From: a bacterium
Lineage (GTDB): Bacteria > Patescibacteriota > Minisyncoccia > UBA6257 > GWB1-50-10
Assembly: GCA_021814545.1 (NCBI GenBank)
Contig: JAKAID010000001.1
Location: 1-41,589, forward strand
DNA length: 41,589 nt
Direction: 5' to 3'
Part shown: positions 17,401-25,533 of the stretch, in pieces
How the letters are laid out: each line of letters starts with the position of its first letter
Position numbering within the stretch: the stretch's first letter is position 1
Program-made: the position numbers and the translations under genes
Notes under the pieces: model-generated
What the model was told of the DNA's origin: nothing
The model's input: only the letters and a program-made list of their open reading frames with translations
Database searches by the model: none

Positions 17401-17625
17401 CTCACTATCAAATCTGACGATGTGCTTGGTCGTTCGGCAGCGTTCGAGGCCATCATTCGCGGTACCGAGATAAAGAAGCCGAACGTACCCGCATCATTTA
17501 ACGTGCTCGTGAGCGAGTTGAAATCATTGGGTTTGAATGTTGCGCACGATGGCGTGACTGATGGCGGCGGCGGCGGTGGGAAGCGCAAGGCAACGGTCGA
17601 GGCAGCGGGAGAAACCGAAGAATAA
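14416..17625 (+). CDS. rpoB: DNA-directed RNA polymerase beta subunit
   Basis: A 1069-aa beta subunit, shorter than E. coli (1342), as expected for lineages without the large beta insertions. Recognisable segments include GTFIISGVERVVISQL, the rifampicin region SQFMDQVNPLAELEHKRR followed by SALGPGG-like sequence, the active-site region RHGNKGV, and the C-terminal MEVWALEGYGSAHTLQEML. Within the rifampicin region the pattern looks drug-sensitive by eye, but that was not tested. The ATG at 14416 is chosen over an in-frame upstream start inside mltG because it begins at the conserved N-terminus. A Gly-rich charged tail ends the protein. rplJL is not upstream; mltG is. Confidence 0.98.
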   Translation: MHQKTKIFTKYNGPKFAQPNLIEIQRNSFDWFLKKGLRELFDEISPIRDHTGKELELSFQDYKFDAPKYTEEQAKEKDLSYEASLRVNLKLVNKVTKEANVQEVYLGDFPMMTKRGTFIISGVERVVISQLVRSPGAYFTENIARGRKLFGAKVIPNRGVWLEFETEADGFIGVRIDRKRKAPVTQLLRIFGFASTEEMQKEFADVDTGEIKFIQATLKKDDAESADDAFVSIHHRLRPGDLTTAENAKSLIEGMFFRFDRYDLSPVGRFKMNQRLGITKKEGGLLDKDDVIAILKEIIRLNNSLNAEADDIDHLGNRRVRAVGELIQLRLRVGFARLRRGVQDRMSTLERRSLQPVQLVNYKLLTAVVRDFFQASQLSQFMDQVNPLAELEHKRRLSAMGPGGLTRERAGFEVRDVHSSFYGRICPIQTPEGANIGLVSYLSNYARLNELGFIETPYFKVKNGVVTSSVVWLDAIEEEKYTIAQADLKTDEKGYIVDDVVAARVKGEPGTCKREDVDCIDVSANQFTSVATSLIPFLEHDDASRALMGSNMQRQGTPSIVPDAPLVGTGQEDRAAHDSEQVILAEEDGAVVEADSEAVSVKGASGVKKYPILKFVRSNQSTCLSQRPIVAVGDKVKKGDILADGPATQNGVLSLGQNLLVAFIPWRGGNFEDAIILSERVARDDRFTSIHIETFVCSVRDTKLGPEITTPDIPNVSEDKLRNLDEEGIVRIGAEVRPGDILVGKISPKGESELSSEERLLRAIFGEKARDVKDTSLTLPHGKNGRIIGIKIFSREKGDKLEPGIIKKIQVEVAQLRKVRAGDKLAGRHGNKGVISSIRPMADMPYLADGRPVDIVLNPLGVVSRMNIGQILETHLGFAAEKLGYRAIVPNFVGGDEDVIREELKKADLPESGKVTLHDGITGEPFRAPITVGYIYMMKLNHLVEDKIHMRSTGPYSLITQQPLGGKAQLGGQRFGEMEVWALEGYGSAHTLQEMLTIKSDDVLGRSAAFEAIIRGTEIKKPNVPASFNVLVSELKSLGLNVAHDGVTDGGGGGGKRKATVEAAGETEE

Positions 17626-17630
17626 CGAAC

Positions 17631-20600
17631 ATGGATAAAAATTTAGACATAACGAATATCTCGGTACGCCTCGCTTCTCCTGACGAGATATTGAACTGGT
17701 CCTATGGCGAGGTTACAAAGCCGGAAACATTGAACTACCGGACGCAGCGCCCCGAAAAGGACGGCTTGTTCTCCGAGCGCATTTTCGGTCCCACGAAGGA
17801 TTACGAATGCTATTGCGGAAAGTACAAGAAGGTCCGCTATAAGGATGTTGTCTGCGAAAAATGTGGCGTTGAAGTGACACGTGCCATTGTGCGCCGTGAG
17901 CGCATGGGCCACATCACGCTCGCGGCCCCCGTCGCGCACATTTGGTTCCTCCGCACGGTGCCCTCAAAGCTCGGACTTCTCCTCGATATTGCCGTGTCGA
18001 AACTCGAGAAAGTCGTTTACTACGCGGCATTCATCGTAACGGCGGTGCACGACGAGAACAGAAAGCGTGCTTTAGAGACGCTCCAGAAGGAATTCAAGAC
18101 CTTAAAGAGCGAGAAAGGGCAGGACCTCAAATCGATCGAAGAGAGCGCAGAGAACCTGAAGCAGATATTGATGACGCTCCGTCCTGGTCTCATTTTGACC
18201 GAGAGCGAGTATTTCAGTTTGGCAGAGAGGTTCGGCGATGTGTTCGAGGCGGACCGCGGCGCGGGTGCGTTGCGGAAAATCCTCGAGCAGCTTGACCTTA
18301 AAGTGCTCGTGCGCCGCTTGAAGAAAGAGCTCGAGGAGGTGCGTGATGAAAATCGTTTGAAGCGCGCGCTTCGCCGCTTGAAGCTTGCGCAGTCGTTCCT
18401 TGATGCGGGCATTCGTCCAGAGTGGATGATTATGACCATTCTTCCGGTGCTCCCCCCCGAGTTGCGCCCCATGGTGCCGCTCGAGGGCGGCCGCTACGCG
18501 ACCGCGGACTTGAATGACCTCTATCGTCGTGTCATCAACCGCAACAACCGTCTGAAGAAGCTCATGGAGCTTCGCAGCCCCGAAGTCATTATTACGAACG
18601 AGAAGCGTATGCTCCAGGAAGCGGTGGATGCGCTCATCGACAACACCGCACGCGCAGGGAGCCAGCTACTCTCGACGCGGCGCAGGCCGCTCCGCTCGCT
18701 CGCGGACATGTTGAAGGGCAAGCAGGGGCGTTTCCGCCAGAACCTTCTCGGCAAGCGCGTGGACTACTCCGCACGCTCTGTGATCGTGGTGGGTCCGGAC
18801 CTCAAGCTCGACGAGTGCGGTCTTCCGAAAAACATGGCGCTCGAGCTTTTCCGGCATTTCGTTATCAATAAAATCATCGAACGTGGTTTAGCGTTCAACA
18901 TTAAGCAGGCGAACCGGTTCATCGAGCAAGGCTCTCCCGAAGTATGGGCCATCCTCGAAGAAGTCATTAAGAACAAGCGCGTGCTCTTGAACCGTGCGCC
19001 GACGTTGCACCGCCTTGGCATCCAGGCGTTCAAGCCGTTGCTTACCGAGGACCTTGCTATCCGCATTCCGCCGCTCGTGTGTACCGCCTTTAACGCGGAC
19101 TTCGACGGCGACCAGATGGCAGTCCACTTGCCGCTCACTGCCGAAGCGCAGTATGAGGCGAGCGAAATAATGAATGCTTCGAGGAACTTGTTGAAGCCCT
19201 CGAGCGGCGACCCTATCGTTTCTCCGACGCAGGACATGGTGCTTGGCGCCTACTTCTTGACGCACCTTGTTGAAGGCACAAAGGGTGAGGGGAAGGTGTT
19301 CGCGCACATGGCAGAGGCGATGTTCGCCTACGAGACTGGCCACATCGACATCAATGCGAAGATAAAAGCACCGGTCAATGGCGTGCTTACCGAAACTTCG
19401 CTCGGCCGTCTTATCTTCAACAGCGTACTGCCGGCAGATTTCGAGTTCGTGAACGCGCAACTTGGCAAAAAGGAGCTTCCGAAGCTTGTCGCAAAGATCG
19501 TGGAGAAATACGGTCTTGAGGAGGCAGGCGCGTACATCAACGCTATTAAGGACCTCGGTTACGCCTATGCGACTGTTTCTGCGATAACGTGGAGCGTCAA
19601 CGACATGGTGGCGCCCCCTGAAAAGAAAGCGGTGATAAAAGAAGCGGAGGCGCGTGTGGCGGAGATAGAAAGCCAGTATAATGACGGCTTGCTCACCGCA
19701 AAGGAGCGCCGCGCAAAGATCATCGAGATATGGGATGAGACCCGCGAGAAAGTTACGAAGCTTATTCCTGCCTCGTTCAAGGAAGGGAATCCGGTGTACA
19801 CCATCATTGATTCGGGTGCGCGCGGCAGCTGGCAACAGCCTGCACAGATGATGGGCATGAAAGGCTTGGTCATCAATCCGCAGGGCGAGACGATCGAGCT
19901 TCCGGTGAAGTCTTCCTTCAAAGAAGGGTTCAGCGTTATCGAATATTTCAGCTCGACGCACGGTGCGCGTAAAGGTACGACCGATACCGCATTGAAGACC
20001 GCGACCGCAGGTTACCTCACCCGCCGCTTGGTGGATGTGGCGCAGGACCTTATTATCCGCGAGGACGATTGCGGCGCCGAGGAGGGAATTACCCTGGTGC
20101 GTACGGAAGGCGATGCATATGGATATGCGTTCGGCGACAGGCTCTTTTCGCGTGTGAGCCTCGAGAACATTCGCATCGACCGCAAGCTTGTTGTGGAGGC
20201 GGGCGAGGTCATCTCGCGCGATGCCGCAAAGGCTATCCAGGATTCGAAGATAGAAAAGGTAGTCGTGCGCTCGCCCATTTCTTGCCGTTCGACGACCGGA
20301 ATTTGCGCGAAGTGTTATGGCCTCGACCTTACGAAGAACAAGCTTGTCGAGTCGGGCACTGCGGTCGGTATTATTGCCGCGCAGTCCATCGGCGAGCCGG
20401 GCACGCAGCTTACCATGAAAACCTTCCACGTCGGAGGTATCACCGGCGTCGATATCACGCACGGTCTTCCCCGCGTAGAGGAGGTGTTCGAGGCGCGTCC
20501 GCCGAAAGGCAAGGCGCCGCTCGCGAAAGCTGATGGCATCGTTGATGCCATCACGGAGAAGGGCCTTGCGCGCGTTATTACTGTGAAGAAGTCCGGCCCC

Positions 20601-21338
20601 AAGAAATCAAAGAAGGGCAAGGCGCACGATGTCGATGAGTATCTCGTCCCGGGCTCCATCAACATTTTGGTGAAAGAAGGCGATGAGGTGAAGAAGGGCG
20701 ACCCCCTCACCGAGGGTCCGCTCGACCTTCGCGAGCTCCTCGCGTTCCGCGGCCTTGAGGCAGTGGAGCACTACATCATTAATGAAGTGCAAAAAATTTA
20801 TGTGCCGCAGGGTTCCTCCATCAACGATAAGCACATTGAGATAATCGTGAGGCAAATGCTCTCGCGCATTACGGTCATGGAGGCGGGCGATTCCGACTAT
20901 ATGCCCGGCGATGTTGCTGAAAAGGGGCAGTTCATCATGGCGAACCGCACTATCCGCGAAAAGAAGGGTTCTATTGCGAAGGGTTTGCTGAAGGTCCTTG
21001 GTATTACCCGTGTAGCGCTCAGCTCTTCAAGCTTCCTCTCCGCCGCGTCCTTCCAGGAGACGAGCCGCGTGCTCGTGAGCGCTGCCGTCGAGGGGAAAAT
21101 CGATCCTCTGCGCGGCTTGAAGGAGAACGTCATCATCGGCAAGCTTGTTCCCGCGGGAACGGGACTTCACGGTATTGCGCAAGATCTTTTGAAGCCGTGG
21201 AAGCTTGAGGCGGTGAAGCCGGTCGAAGCATCCGATATTGCGGAGGCAAAGGAAGAAATGACGCCGAAGTCGGTCGTCGCCGAACTTCCCGCAGAAGGAA
21301 CAGGGCCGGCAAAAGAAGAAAAAGAGGGCGAAGAATAA
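17631..21338 (+). CDS. rpoC: DNA-directed RNA polymerase beta' subunit
   Basis: A 1235-aa beta' subunit, 5 bp after rpoB. The N-terminal zinc ribbon is intact (CYCGKYKK...CEKCG, about residues 63-84). The catalytic NADFDGDQ loop with three Mg-binding Asp lies near 488-495. The bridge helix/trigger loop region is present, and the second zinc site CRSTTGICAKCYG lies near 884. A short Lys-rich segment near 980-1000 and an acidic tail end the protein. No split or intein is seen. The start ATG follows directly after the rpoB stop without a Shine-Dalgarno motif. Confidence 0.98.
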   Translation: MDKNLDITNISVRLASPDEILNWSYGEVTKPETLNYRTQRPEKDGLFSERIFGPTKDYECYCGKYKKVRYKDVVCEKCGVEVTRAIVRRERMGHITLAAPVAHIWFLRTVPSKLGLLLDIAVSKLEKVVYYAAFIVTAVHDENRKRALETLQKEFKTLKSEKGQDLKSIEESAENLKQILMTLRPGLILTESEYFSLAERFGDVFEADRGAGALRKILEQLDLKVLVRRLKKELEEVRDENRLKRALRRLKLAQSFLDAGIRPEWMIMTILPVLPPELRPMVPLEGGRYATADLNDLYRRVINRNNRLKKLMELRSPEVIITNEKRMLQEAVDALIDNTARAGSQLLSTRRRPLRSLADMLKGKQGRFRQNLLGKRVDYSARSVIVVGPDLKLDECGLPKNMALELFRHFVINKIIERGLAFNIKQANRFIEQGSPEVWAILEEVIKNKRVLLNRAPTLHRLGIQAFKPLLTEDLAIRIPPLVCTAFNADFDGDQMAVHLPLTAEAQYEASEIMNASRNLLKPSSGDPIVSPTQDMVLGAYFLTHLVEGTKGEGKVFAHMAEAMFAYETGHIDINAKIKAPVNGVLTETSLGRLIFNSVLPADFEFVNAQLGKKELPKLVAKIVEKYGLEEAGAYINAIKDLGYAYATVSAITWSVNDMVAPPEKKAVIKEAEARVAEIESQYNDGLLTAKERRAKIIEIWDETREKVTKLIPASFKEGNPVYTIIDSGARGSWQQPAQMMGMKGLVINPQGETIELPVKSSFKEGFSVIEYFSSTHGARKGTTDTALKTATAGYLTRRLVDVAQDLIIREDDCGAEEGITLVRTEGDAYGYAFGDRLFSRVSLENIRIDRKLVVEAGEVISRDAAKAIQDSKIEKVVVRSPISCRSTTGICAKCYGLDLTKNKLVESGTAVGIIAAQSIGEPGTQLTMKTFHVGGITGVDITHGLPRVEEVFEARPPKGKAPLAKADGIVDAITEKGLARVITVKKSGPKKSKKGKAHDVDEYLVPGSINILVKEGDEVKKGDPLTEGPLDLRELLAFRGLEAVEHYIINEVQKIYVPQGSSINDKHIEIIVRQMLSRITVMEAGDSDYMPGDVAEKGQFIMANRTIREKKGSIAKGLLKVLGITRVALSSSSFLSAASFQETSRVLVSAAVEGKIDPLRGLKENVIIGKLVPAGTGLHGIAQDLLKPWKLEAVKPVEASDIAEAKEEMTPKSVVAELPAEGTGPAKEEKEGEE

Positions 21339-21339
21339 G

Positions 21340-21373
21340 TTGACGCAAGACCCCATTCTTGCTACTGTATACA
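21340..21373 (+). promoter_or_regulatory. promoter with internal inverted repeat before rpsF
   Basis: TTGACG (21340-21345) with either TACTGT at 17 bp or TATACA (21368-21373) further on. Between the boxes lies a perfect inverted repeat GCAAGA (21345-21350) / TCTTGC (21357-21362), which could be an operator or weak attenuator. The rpsF ATG is only 7 nt after TATACA. Confidence 0.5.
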
Positions 21374-21380
21374 CACTTCA

Positions 21381-21809
21381 ATGACCACTATGGAATTAGA
21401 AATGAGTGAACCGAAGACGCAGTACGAGCTTTCGTCGGTGACGATAAGCGAAGACGCGGCATCAGTAAAAGCGCTTCTTGCGAAACACAATGCGCAGGTA
21501 CTCAATGAGCGCCCGATGACGAAGGTCCAACTTGCGTACAAAATCGCAAAGCAGGGATACGGCTTCATGGGGACGGTCGAGTTTTTGGCCGATGCGTCCT
21601 CGGTCGCCGCACTTCGCGCCGACCTCGAGAGCGATGCTGATGTTATTCGTGCGATTGTCGTAAAAAAGGAAGAGTCTAAGAGAGACGGAGAGAGGGGCAC
21701 AAAGGAAGAGGCGAAGGGCCCGACCGGACCGCAGAAGCTTCGCAATATGCTCGGTTCCATGCTCACGAACGAGGCGCTTGAGAAGAAAATAGAGGAGATA
21801 TTACAATAA
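21381..21809 (+). CDS. rpsF: 30S ribosomal protein bS6
   Basis: A 142-aa bS6 homologue that pairs with bS18 on the 30S platform. The core shows the family pattern: TKVQLAYKIAKQGYGFMGTVEF and the ADLESDADVIRAIVVKK strand. The C-terminal 45 residues are a charged extension absent from short bS6 proteins, rich in Lys, Glu and Arg and ending in a predicted helix. The start could be 21381, 21390 or 21402; the first is nearest the promoter. rpsF-ssb-rpsR is the classic bacterial order. Gap to ssb is 6 bp. Confidence 0.93.
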   Translation: MTTMELEMSEPKTQYELSSVTISEDAASVKALLAKHNAQVLNERPMTKVQLAYKIAKQGYGFMGTVEFLADASSVAALRADLESDADVIRAIVVKKEESKRDGERGTKEEAKGPTGPQKLRNMLGSMLTNEALEKKIEEILQ

Positions 21810-21815
21810 CTCTAT

Positions 21816-22274
21816 ATGAACCTGAACAAGGTATTCCTCATCGGCCGTCTTACGAGCGATCCTCAATTGAGGAGCACTCCCGGCGGTCAATCGGTGGCCT
21901 CATTTTCCATCGCGACTAACCGGACGTGGATGAACAAGTCAGGCCAGAAGCAGGAGGAAGTTCAGTTTCACAATATCGTGGCATGGGGTAGGCTCGCAGA
22001 GATCATGAATCAGTACATGAAAAAAGGAGGCATGGTGATGGTGGAGGGCAGGCTCCAGACAAGGAACTGGCAGGACAAGCAGGGCCAGAACCGCTCGACC
22101 ACTGAGATTATTGCTGAGCAGATACAGATGGGTCCACGCGCGGCGGGCGGAAGTTTCGGAGGAGGGCAGTCTGCGCCAAGCGCCTCCAAGGAACACTTCT
22201 CGCAGGAAACGAAAGAAGAGTTGCCGGAGATTAATATCGAAGAAGAGTTGAAGTCAGAGGATATACCATTTTAA
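21816..22274 (+). CDS. ssb: single-stranded DNA-binding protein
   Basis: A 152-aa SSB. The OB fold spans residues 1-105 ([55 protein letters not shown]). A short Gly/Ser linker follows, then an acidic tail ending in SEDIPF, the conserved tip that recruits replication and repair partners. SSB coats ssDNA in replication and recombination. It lies between rpsF and rpsR with gaps of 6 and 5 bp. Confidence 0.97.
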   Translation: MNLNKVFLIGRLTSDPQLRSTPGGQSVASFSIATNRTWMNKSGQKQEEVQFHNIVAWGRLAEIMNQYMKKGGMVMVEGRLQTRNWQDKQGQNRSTTEIIAEQIQMGPRAAGGSFGGGQSAPSASKEHFSQETKEELPEINIEEELKSEDIPF

Positions 22275-22279
22275 TTCGT

Positions 22280-22486
22280 ATGAACAAGAAACAGTGCTCG
22301 TTCTGTTCGCAGAACACCAAAGAGATCGACTATAAAAATCCCGACCTTTTGAAGAGGTATATTTCGAGCCAGGCGAAAATCGTCGACCCTCGTCATACGG
22401 GGGTATGTGCAAAACATCAGCGCCAGTTGGCGCGCGCCATTAAGCGTGCCCGCGTGATGGGCCTTTTGCCGTTCACTCGCAAATAA
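22280..22486 (+). CDS. rpsR: 30S ribosomal protein bS18
   Basis: A 68-aa bS18. It keeps a Cys/His set (CSFC near residues 6-9, then CAKH near 43-46) of the zinc-binding type, and the conserved core [12 protein letters not shown] with [19 protein letters not shown]. It binds bS6 and 16S on the platform, close to where the anti-Shine-Dalgarno helix normally sits, which is of interest given the altered 16S tail. bL9 (rplI), which often follows rpsR, is absent; a PAP2 gene follows instead. Confidence 0.96.
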   Translation: MNKKQCSFCSQNTKEIDYKNPDLLKRYISSQAKIVDPRHTGVCAKHQRQLARAIKRARVMGLLPFTRK

Positions 22487-22494
22487 TCTGCCCT

Positions 22495-23055
22495 ATGCCC
22501 GCGCTCGATCTTCCGCTTTTTCAGCTCGTGCATAGTTTCGTCGGGATTTCCTCGATCGTGGATTGGTCCGCGGTCGTAGTGGCACAATACCTACCCTATG
22601 CAGTAGCATGTTTTGTTTTATACATTATCTTGCAGGAGAAGGAGTGGAAGCGGAAAGTGTGGGCGTTCCTCGTACTCGCGTTCTCCCTTCTCGTTTCACG
22701 CGGATTCATCGTCGGCATTATCCACTATTTTTATGCCCGTCCGCGCCCTTTCCTCGCGCTCGGATTTGACCCGCTCTTTATTCATGAGAGCTCAAGCGCA
22801 TTCCCTTCGACGCATGCACTCGTGCTTACTACGCTCGCTTACGTGACCTTTATGTTCGACCGGCGTGCTGGTTGGTGGCTCTTCGGTTTCGCCCTCTTGA
22901 ATGGGCTTGCAAGAGTATACGCGGGCGTGCACTGGCCGCTTGATATCGTGGGTGGTATGGTGCTTGCGTTCGTATGCACTTGGGCTACGCTCAAACTTTT
23001 CCCCGAAGCCGCGTATCACACGAAGCATGAGGAGGCGTCTTCCTCGATTGACTAA
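22495..23055 (+). CDS. PAP2-family membrane phosphatase
   Basis: A 186-aa membrane protein with 5-6 hydrophobic helices and the three PAP2 motifs: RPRPF at about 82-86, PSTHA near 104-108 and R140-x5-H146 in GLARVYAGVHWPLDIVGG. In motif 1 the usual Lys is a His (H77) or displaced. PAP2 enzymes dephosphorylate lipid pyrophosphates; recycling of undecaprenyl pyrophosphate for wall synthesis is the most likely role, though another lipid substrate is possible. It lies 8 bp after rpsR and probably shares its transcript. Confidence 0.88.
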   Translation: MPALDLPLFQLVHSFVGISSIVDWSAVVVAQYLPYAVACFVLYIILQEKEWKRKVWAFLVLAFSLLVSRGFIVGIIHYFYARPRPFLALGFDPLFIHESSSAFPSTHALVLTTLAYVTFMFDRRAGWWLFGFALLNGLARVYAGVHWPLDIVGGMVLAFVCTWATLKLFPEAAYHTKHEEASSSID

Positions 23056-23069
23056 GCGCCCCTCTCGCC

Positions 23070-23075
23070 TATAGT
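23070..23075 (+). promoter_or_regulatory. -10 box giving a leaderless GTG start
   Basis: TATAGT ends 6 nt before the GTG at 23082, so the transcript would begin at the start codon itself. Confidence 0.5.
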
Positions 23076-23081
23076 TAATTT

Positions 23082-23354
23082 GTGGTTAATTGGGACGAAT
23101 TGCGCACATTCTTGGTAGAGCAAGGCATCACGAACGCTCGCATCGAGTTTTTCGGCGATTTTTTGCGCACCCTCTCGTTCGAAGAGCGGCAGATGATGAT
23201 GCGCATCATGGCAACCTATCCCGAAAAACTTCCATTCATGGCAGAAATTTTGGAAAAGAAACGTTCACTTGCGAAGCGGTTCGATCCGTCCCTCGCAAAG
23301 GAGGTCGCCGCGCGTGAGTTTCAGGAGCTCAAGAGGGCAGCAGAGGCGGATTAA
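23082..23354 (+). CDS. small hypothetical helical protein
   Basis: A 90-aa soluble, mostly helical protein of no recognised family (begins VNWDELRTFLVEQG, ends ELKRAAEAD). The GTG start is the only one that fits the -10 box and covers the charged helical body. It has no signal peptide or membrane segment. It ends 6 bp before the large secreted protein and is probably co-transcribed with it. Function unknown. Confidence 0.75.
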   Translation: MVNWDELRTFLVEQGITNARIEFFGDFLRTLSFEERQMMMRIMATYPEKLPFMAEILEKKRSLAKRFDPSLAKEVAAREFQELKRAAEAD

Positions 23355-23360
23355 TGCACT

Positions 23361-25262
23361 ATGGAATTTTTTAAGAAAAATCATGAAGAGGCTCCGTCGG
23401 AACCGCATGAGGCGATACGCGCTCCCGCGCAATTTGATGCGCTTGCGCATGAGGAGGAGGGGGTGATACGCGCAATGGCGCGCAAGGCTGGAAAGAGGCT
23501 TGCGCCGGTCGCCGCAGCACTTTCGCTTTTTGTTGGCGCATCGACTGCGTATGGCGCCGAAACGGTGGCGGCGCAAGCGGAAGAAGCGCCGACCGCAGAA
23601 ACACCCGCGCTCGTTGAGGAAGGCGTGAAGCCAAAGGAGGAGTCAAAATGGTTCGAGCGCATCTCGGTCGCGGTGAGCGCCCCCCTCGAACATCTGCCGA
23701 AATTACCAGGCAGTGATAGAGGACGATACGATCTTACCAGTGCGGAGACCCTTGCGGCAGAGACCGGATTTAAGAACGCTATTTACGCTTCGGCGAGCGC
23801 GAGCGAATATTTTACGAATCTTTCAAAAATCGATTACCTTAGCCCGCAGCAAAAGACGGATGTGTTAAAACGCATCGGGGATGTGCTTTACGAAACCTAC
23901 AACGAAGACATGGCTACGAAGAATGAGGCGGTTGCCGTTTCTGATGATGTTATGTTCAAATCGATAAAGACTCTTGTAGAAACGGGGAAGCGCATACCCT
24001 CCGGCATTTGCGGGAACATATCCGTATTCGTGGCGAAAGCGGCGCGCAGTATGGGGTTCGAGTCTTGGGTTCAGGATGTTTCCGCGAGCGGCGGAGGTGG
24101 GCACGTCATTGCCGGTCTTGTAGTTGATGGCGATAGCGGCAAAGAAATAGATTTTGTGAATGGGGGGAATCTCGTGCGGGCGGGGACGCTCAATTATCGG
24201 GATGCACTCGGCGTTTTTGAGCGAGATGAGGGGCGCGTGAATATGTTCGACTCGTTCGTCGCCAACGAGGAAAGGGTTCTCACCAAGGTGGAAAGCAAAG
24301 CGCAGTCGGTTGCTGAATCGTTCGTGGGTATTATGCCCACCCAGCGTGCCGCCGAAGAACTTTTGCGCGCCGGCGCCGTCGTAAAGAATTTCAATGGCCT
24401 TGAGGTCGGTCTTAGTCCTGAGGTGCACACCTTGAAACTCACTAAGGACCATATTGCGCTTCAATTCGCTAATTTTGAGAATGTCCGAAACGACCCCTAT
24501 CAATCATTGCGGAGCCTCAATTCGTTCAGCGGAACGCTCAATTTTCAGGGCGAGCAGTACAAGGTTGACCTTGATACCACGTTCCTCCATTTCTCGCTCG
24601 ACGGGCTTCACAACAACCGCGTCGATTTTTCTACCCTCGTGTCGCGGCTTTTTGCGGAGTATGTCGACAGCCGCACCCTCACCAAGGGAGCGTGGGGAGA
24701 ATTAAAGGCGGGTCTTGGCGCGACATTCCAAGGGGCGATGAATGTGCCGCTTGGCGAGCAAAACACATTTCTTGGTCTTAGATATCTCGGCGAGGCCGCG
24801 CTCGGCGCACAGCTTGTGTATCTTGACCCGCATCGCGTCGGTCAGTTCCATTTTGGCGCATCTGACCTTGCGCGCAGGCAAGACAGCGATGCCCAACGGC
24901 AAAAATTAACGATCGCGCGGCCCTCCACACGATTCAATGTCGGTGGAGACGTGAAGGTGGCGGACGGTCTTGTGCTCGGGTTTGATGCCACAAAGCAAAG
25001 AACGGATTGGGGGGGAGCGTTTGAGGCGGAGGTGCGTGCGAAGACAAAGTTTGGCGCGGCGGAATTCTCGTACCAAAAGGAGCATTCCGCGATGGAACGA
25101 TTCATCCCTTCGACCGAAACGCTCGGCGGGCAGCTTTCGTATACCGGTGACCCAAGGTTCGAGGTGCGCGTACTCGGCTTCAAAAAGACCGAGCAGTATA
25201 AAGACGCGACACCCCATACGGAGTATGAGGCGAAGGTGGTGGCGGTTCTGAGGTTCTATTAA
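23361..25262 (+). CDS. secreted protein: transglutaminase-like triad plus beta-rich C-terminal domain
   Basis: A 633-aa protein. A 46-residue charged N-terminus precedes a hydrophobic core and a signal-peptidase site, AYGA|E near residue 66. Residues about 110-330 hold a transglutaminase/cysteine-protease-like region: C217 in SGICGN, H248 in GGGGHVIAG and D264 in IDFVNGG have the order and spacing of a Cys-His-Asp triad. The last 230 residues are dominated by alternating amphipathic strands with Gly and aromatic residues, and the protein ends in LRFY, resembling the terminal strand of an outer-membrane beta-barrel. That is unexpected in Patescibacteria, generally thought to lack a true outer membrane. 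The stop overlaps the stop of a convergent gene. No family name is claimed. Confidence 0.75.
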   Translation: MEFFKKNHEEAPSEPHEAIRAPAQFDALAHEEEGVIRAMARKAGKRLAPVAAALSLFVGASTAYGAETVAAQAEEAPTAETPALVEEGVKPKEESKWFERISVAVSAPLEHLPKLPGSDRGRYDLTSAETLAAETGFKNAIYASASASEYFTNLSKIDYLSPQQKTDVLKRIGDVLYETYNEDMATKNEAVAVSDDVMFKSIKTLVETGKRIPSGICGNISVFVAKAARSMGFESWVQDVSASGGGGHVIAGLVVDGDSGKEIDFVNGGNLVRAGTLNYRDALGVFERDEGRVNMFDSFVANEERVLTKVESKAQSVAESFVGIMPTQRAAEELLRAGAVVKNFNGLEVGLSPEVHTLKLTKDHIALQFANFENVRNDPYQSLRSLNSFSGTLNFQGEQYKVDLDTTFLHFSLDGLHNNRVDFSTLVSRLFAEYVDSRTLTKGAWGELKAGLGATFQGAMNVPLGEQNTFLGLRYLGEAALGAQLVYLDPHRVGQFHFGASDLARRQDSDAQRQKLTIARPSTRFNVGGDVKVADGLVLGFDATKQRTDWGGAFEAEVRAKTKFGAAEFSYQKEHSAMERFIPSTETLGGQLSYTGDPRFEVRVLGFKKTEQYKDATPHTEYEAKVVAVLRFY

Positions 25263-25519
25263 AAGAACGAGATAAATACTTTGCGGAGGGCGGCTATTTC
25301 GTCCGAGTTCATTTCGTTCACGAGGTGCACTTCGAGTTCTTTGAATGCGTGCTCTATCTCGTGCGCGGCCACTTTTCCTTTCACTTTTCCGCGCATCATC
25401 TTTGTTATCACTGCTTTCTCGTGTTCGGAGAGTTTTTCCATTTTCACGAGGAACTCTCGCAACATTTTTGCGGTTTCTTTTGCGGGTTGCTTTTTGAAAA
25501 ATGATATCGGGTCGAACAT
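25259..25519 (-). CDS. small hypothetical helical protein behind tRNA-Leu
   Basis: An 86-aa, Lys/Glu-rich helical protein starting MFDPISFFKKQPAKE. I do not recognise the family. The ATG at 25519 is chosen because longer in-frame versions would run into the tRNA gene. It starts 14 nt after the encoded CCA end of tRNA-Leu, so tRNA and mRNA are probably one transcript cut at the tRNA 3' end, which would leave a leader of about 14 nt. Its stop overlaps the stop of the convergent secreted-protein gene. Confidence 0.75.
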   Translation of the reverse strand: MFDPISFFKKQPAKETAKMLREFLVKMEKLSEHEKAVITKMMRGKVKGKVAAHEIEHAFKELEVHLVNEMNSDEIAALRKVFISFF

Positions 25520-25533
25520 AACAGTTGCGGTTT

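Noticed and set aside
18888-20462. Long open frame (about 524 codons) on the minus strand inside rpoC
   Set aside because: It lies wholly opposite conserved beta' sequence, its product looks like reverse-strand translation of biased codons, and it has no promoter or family signature.
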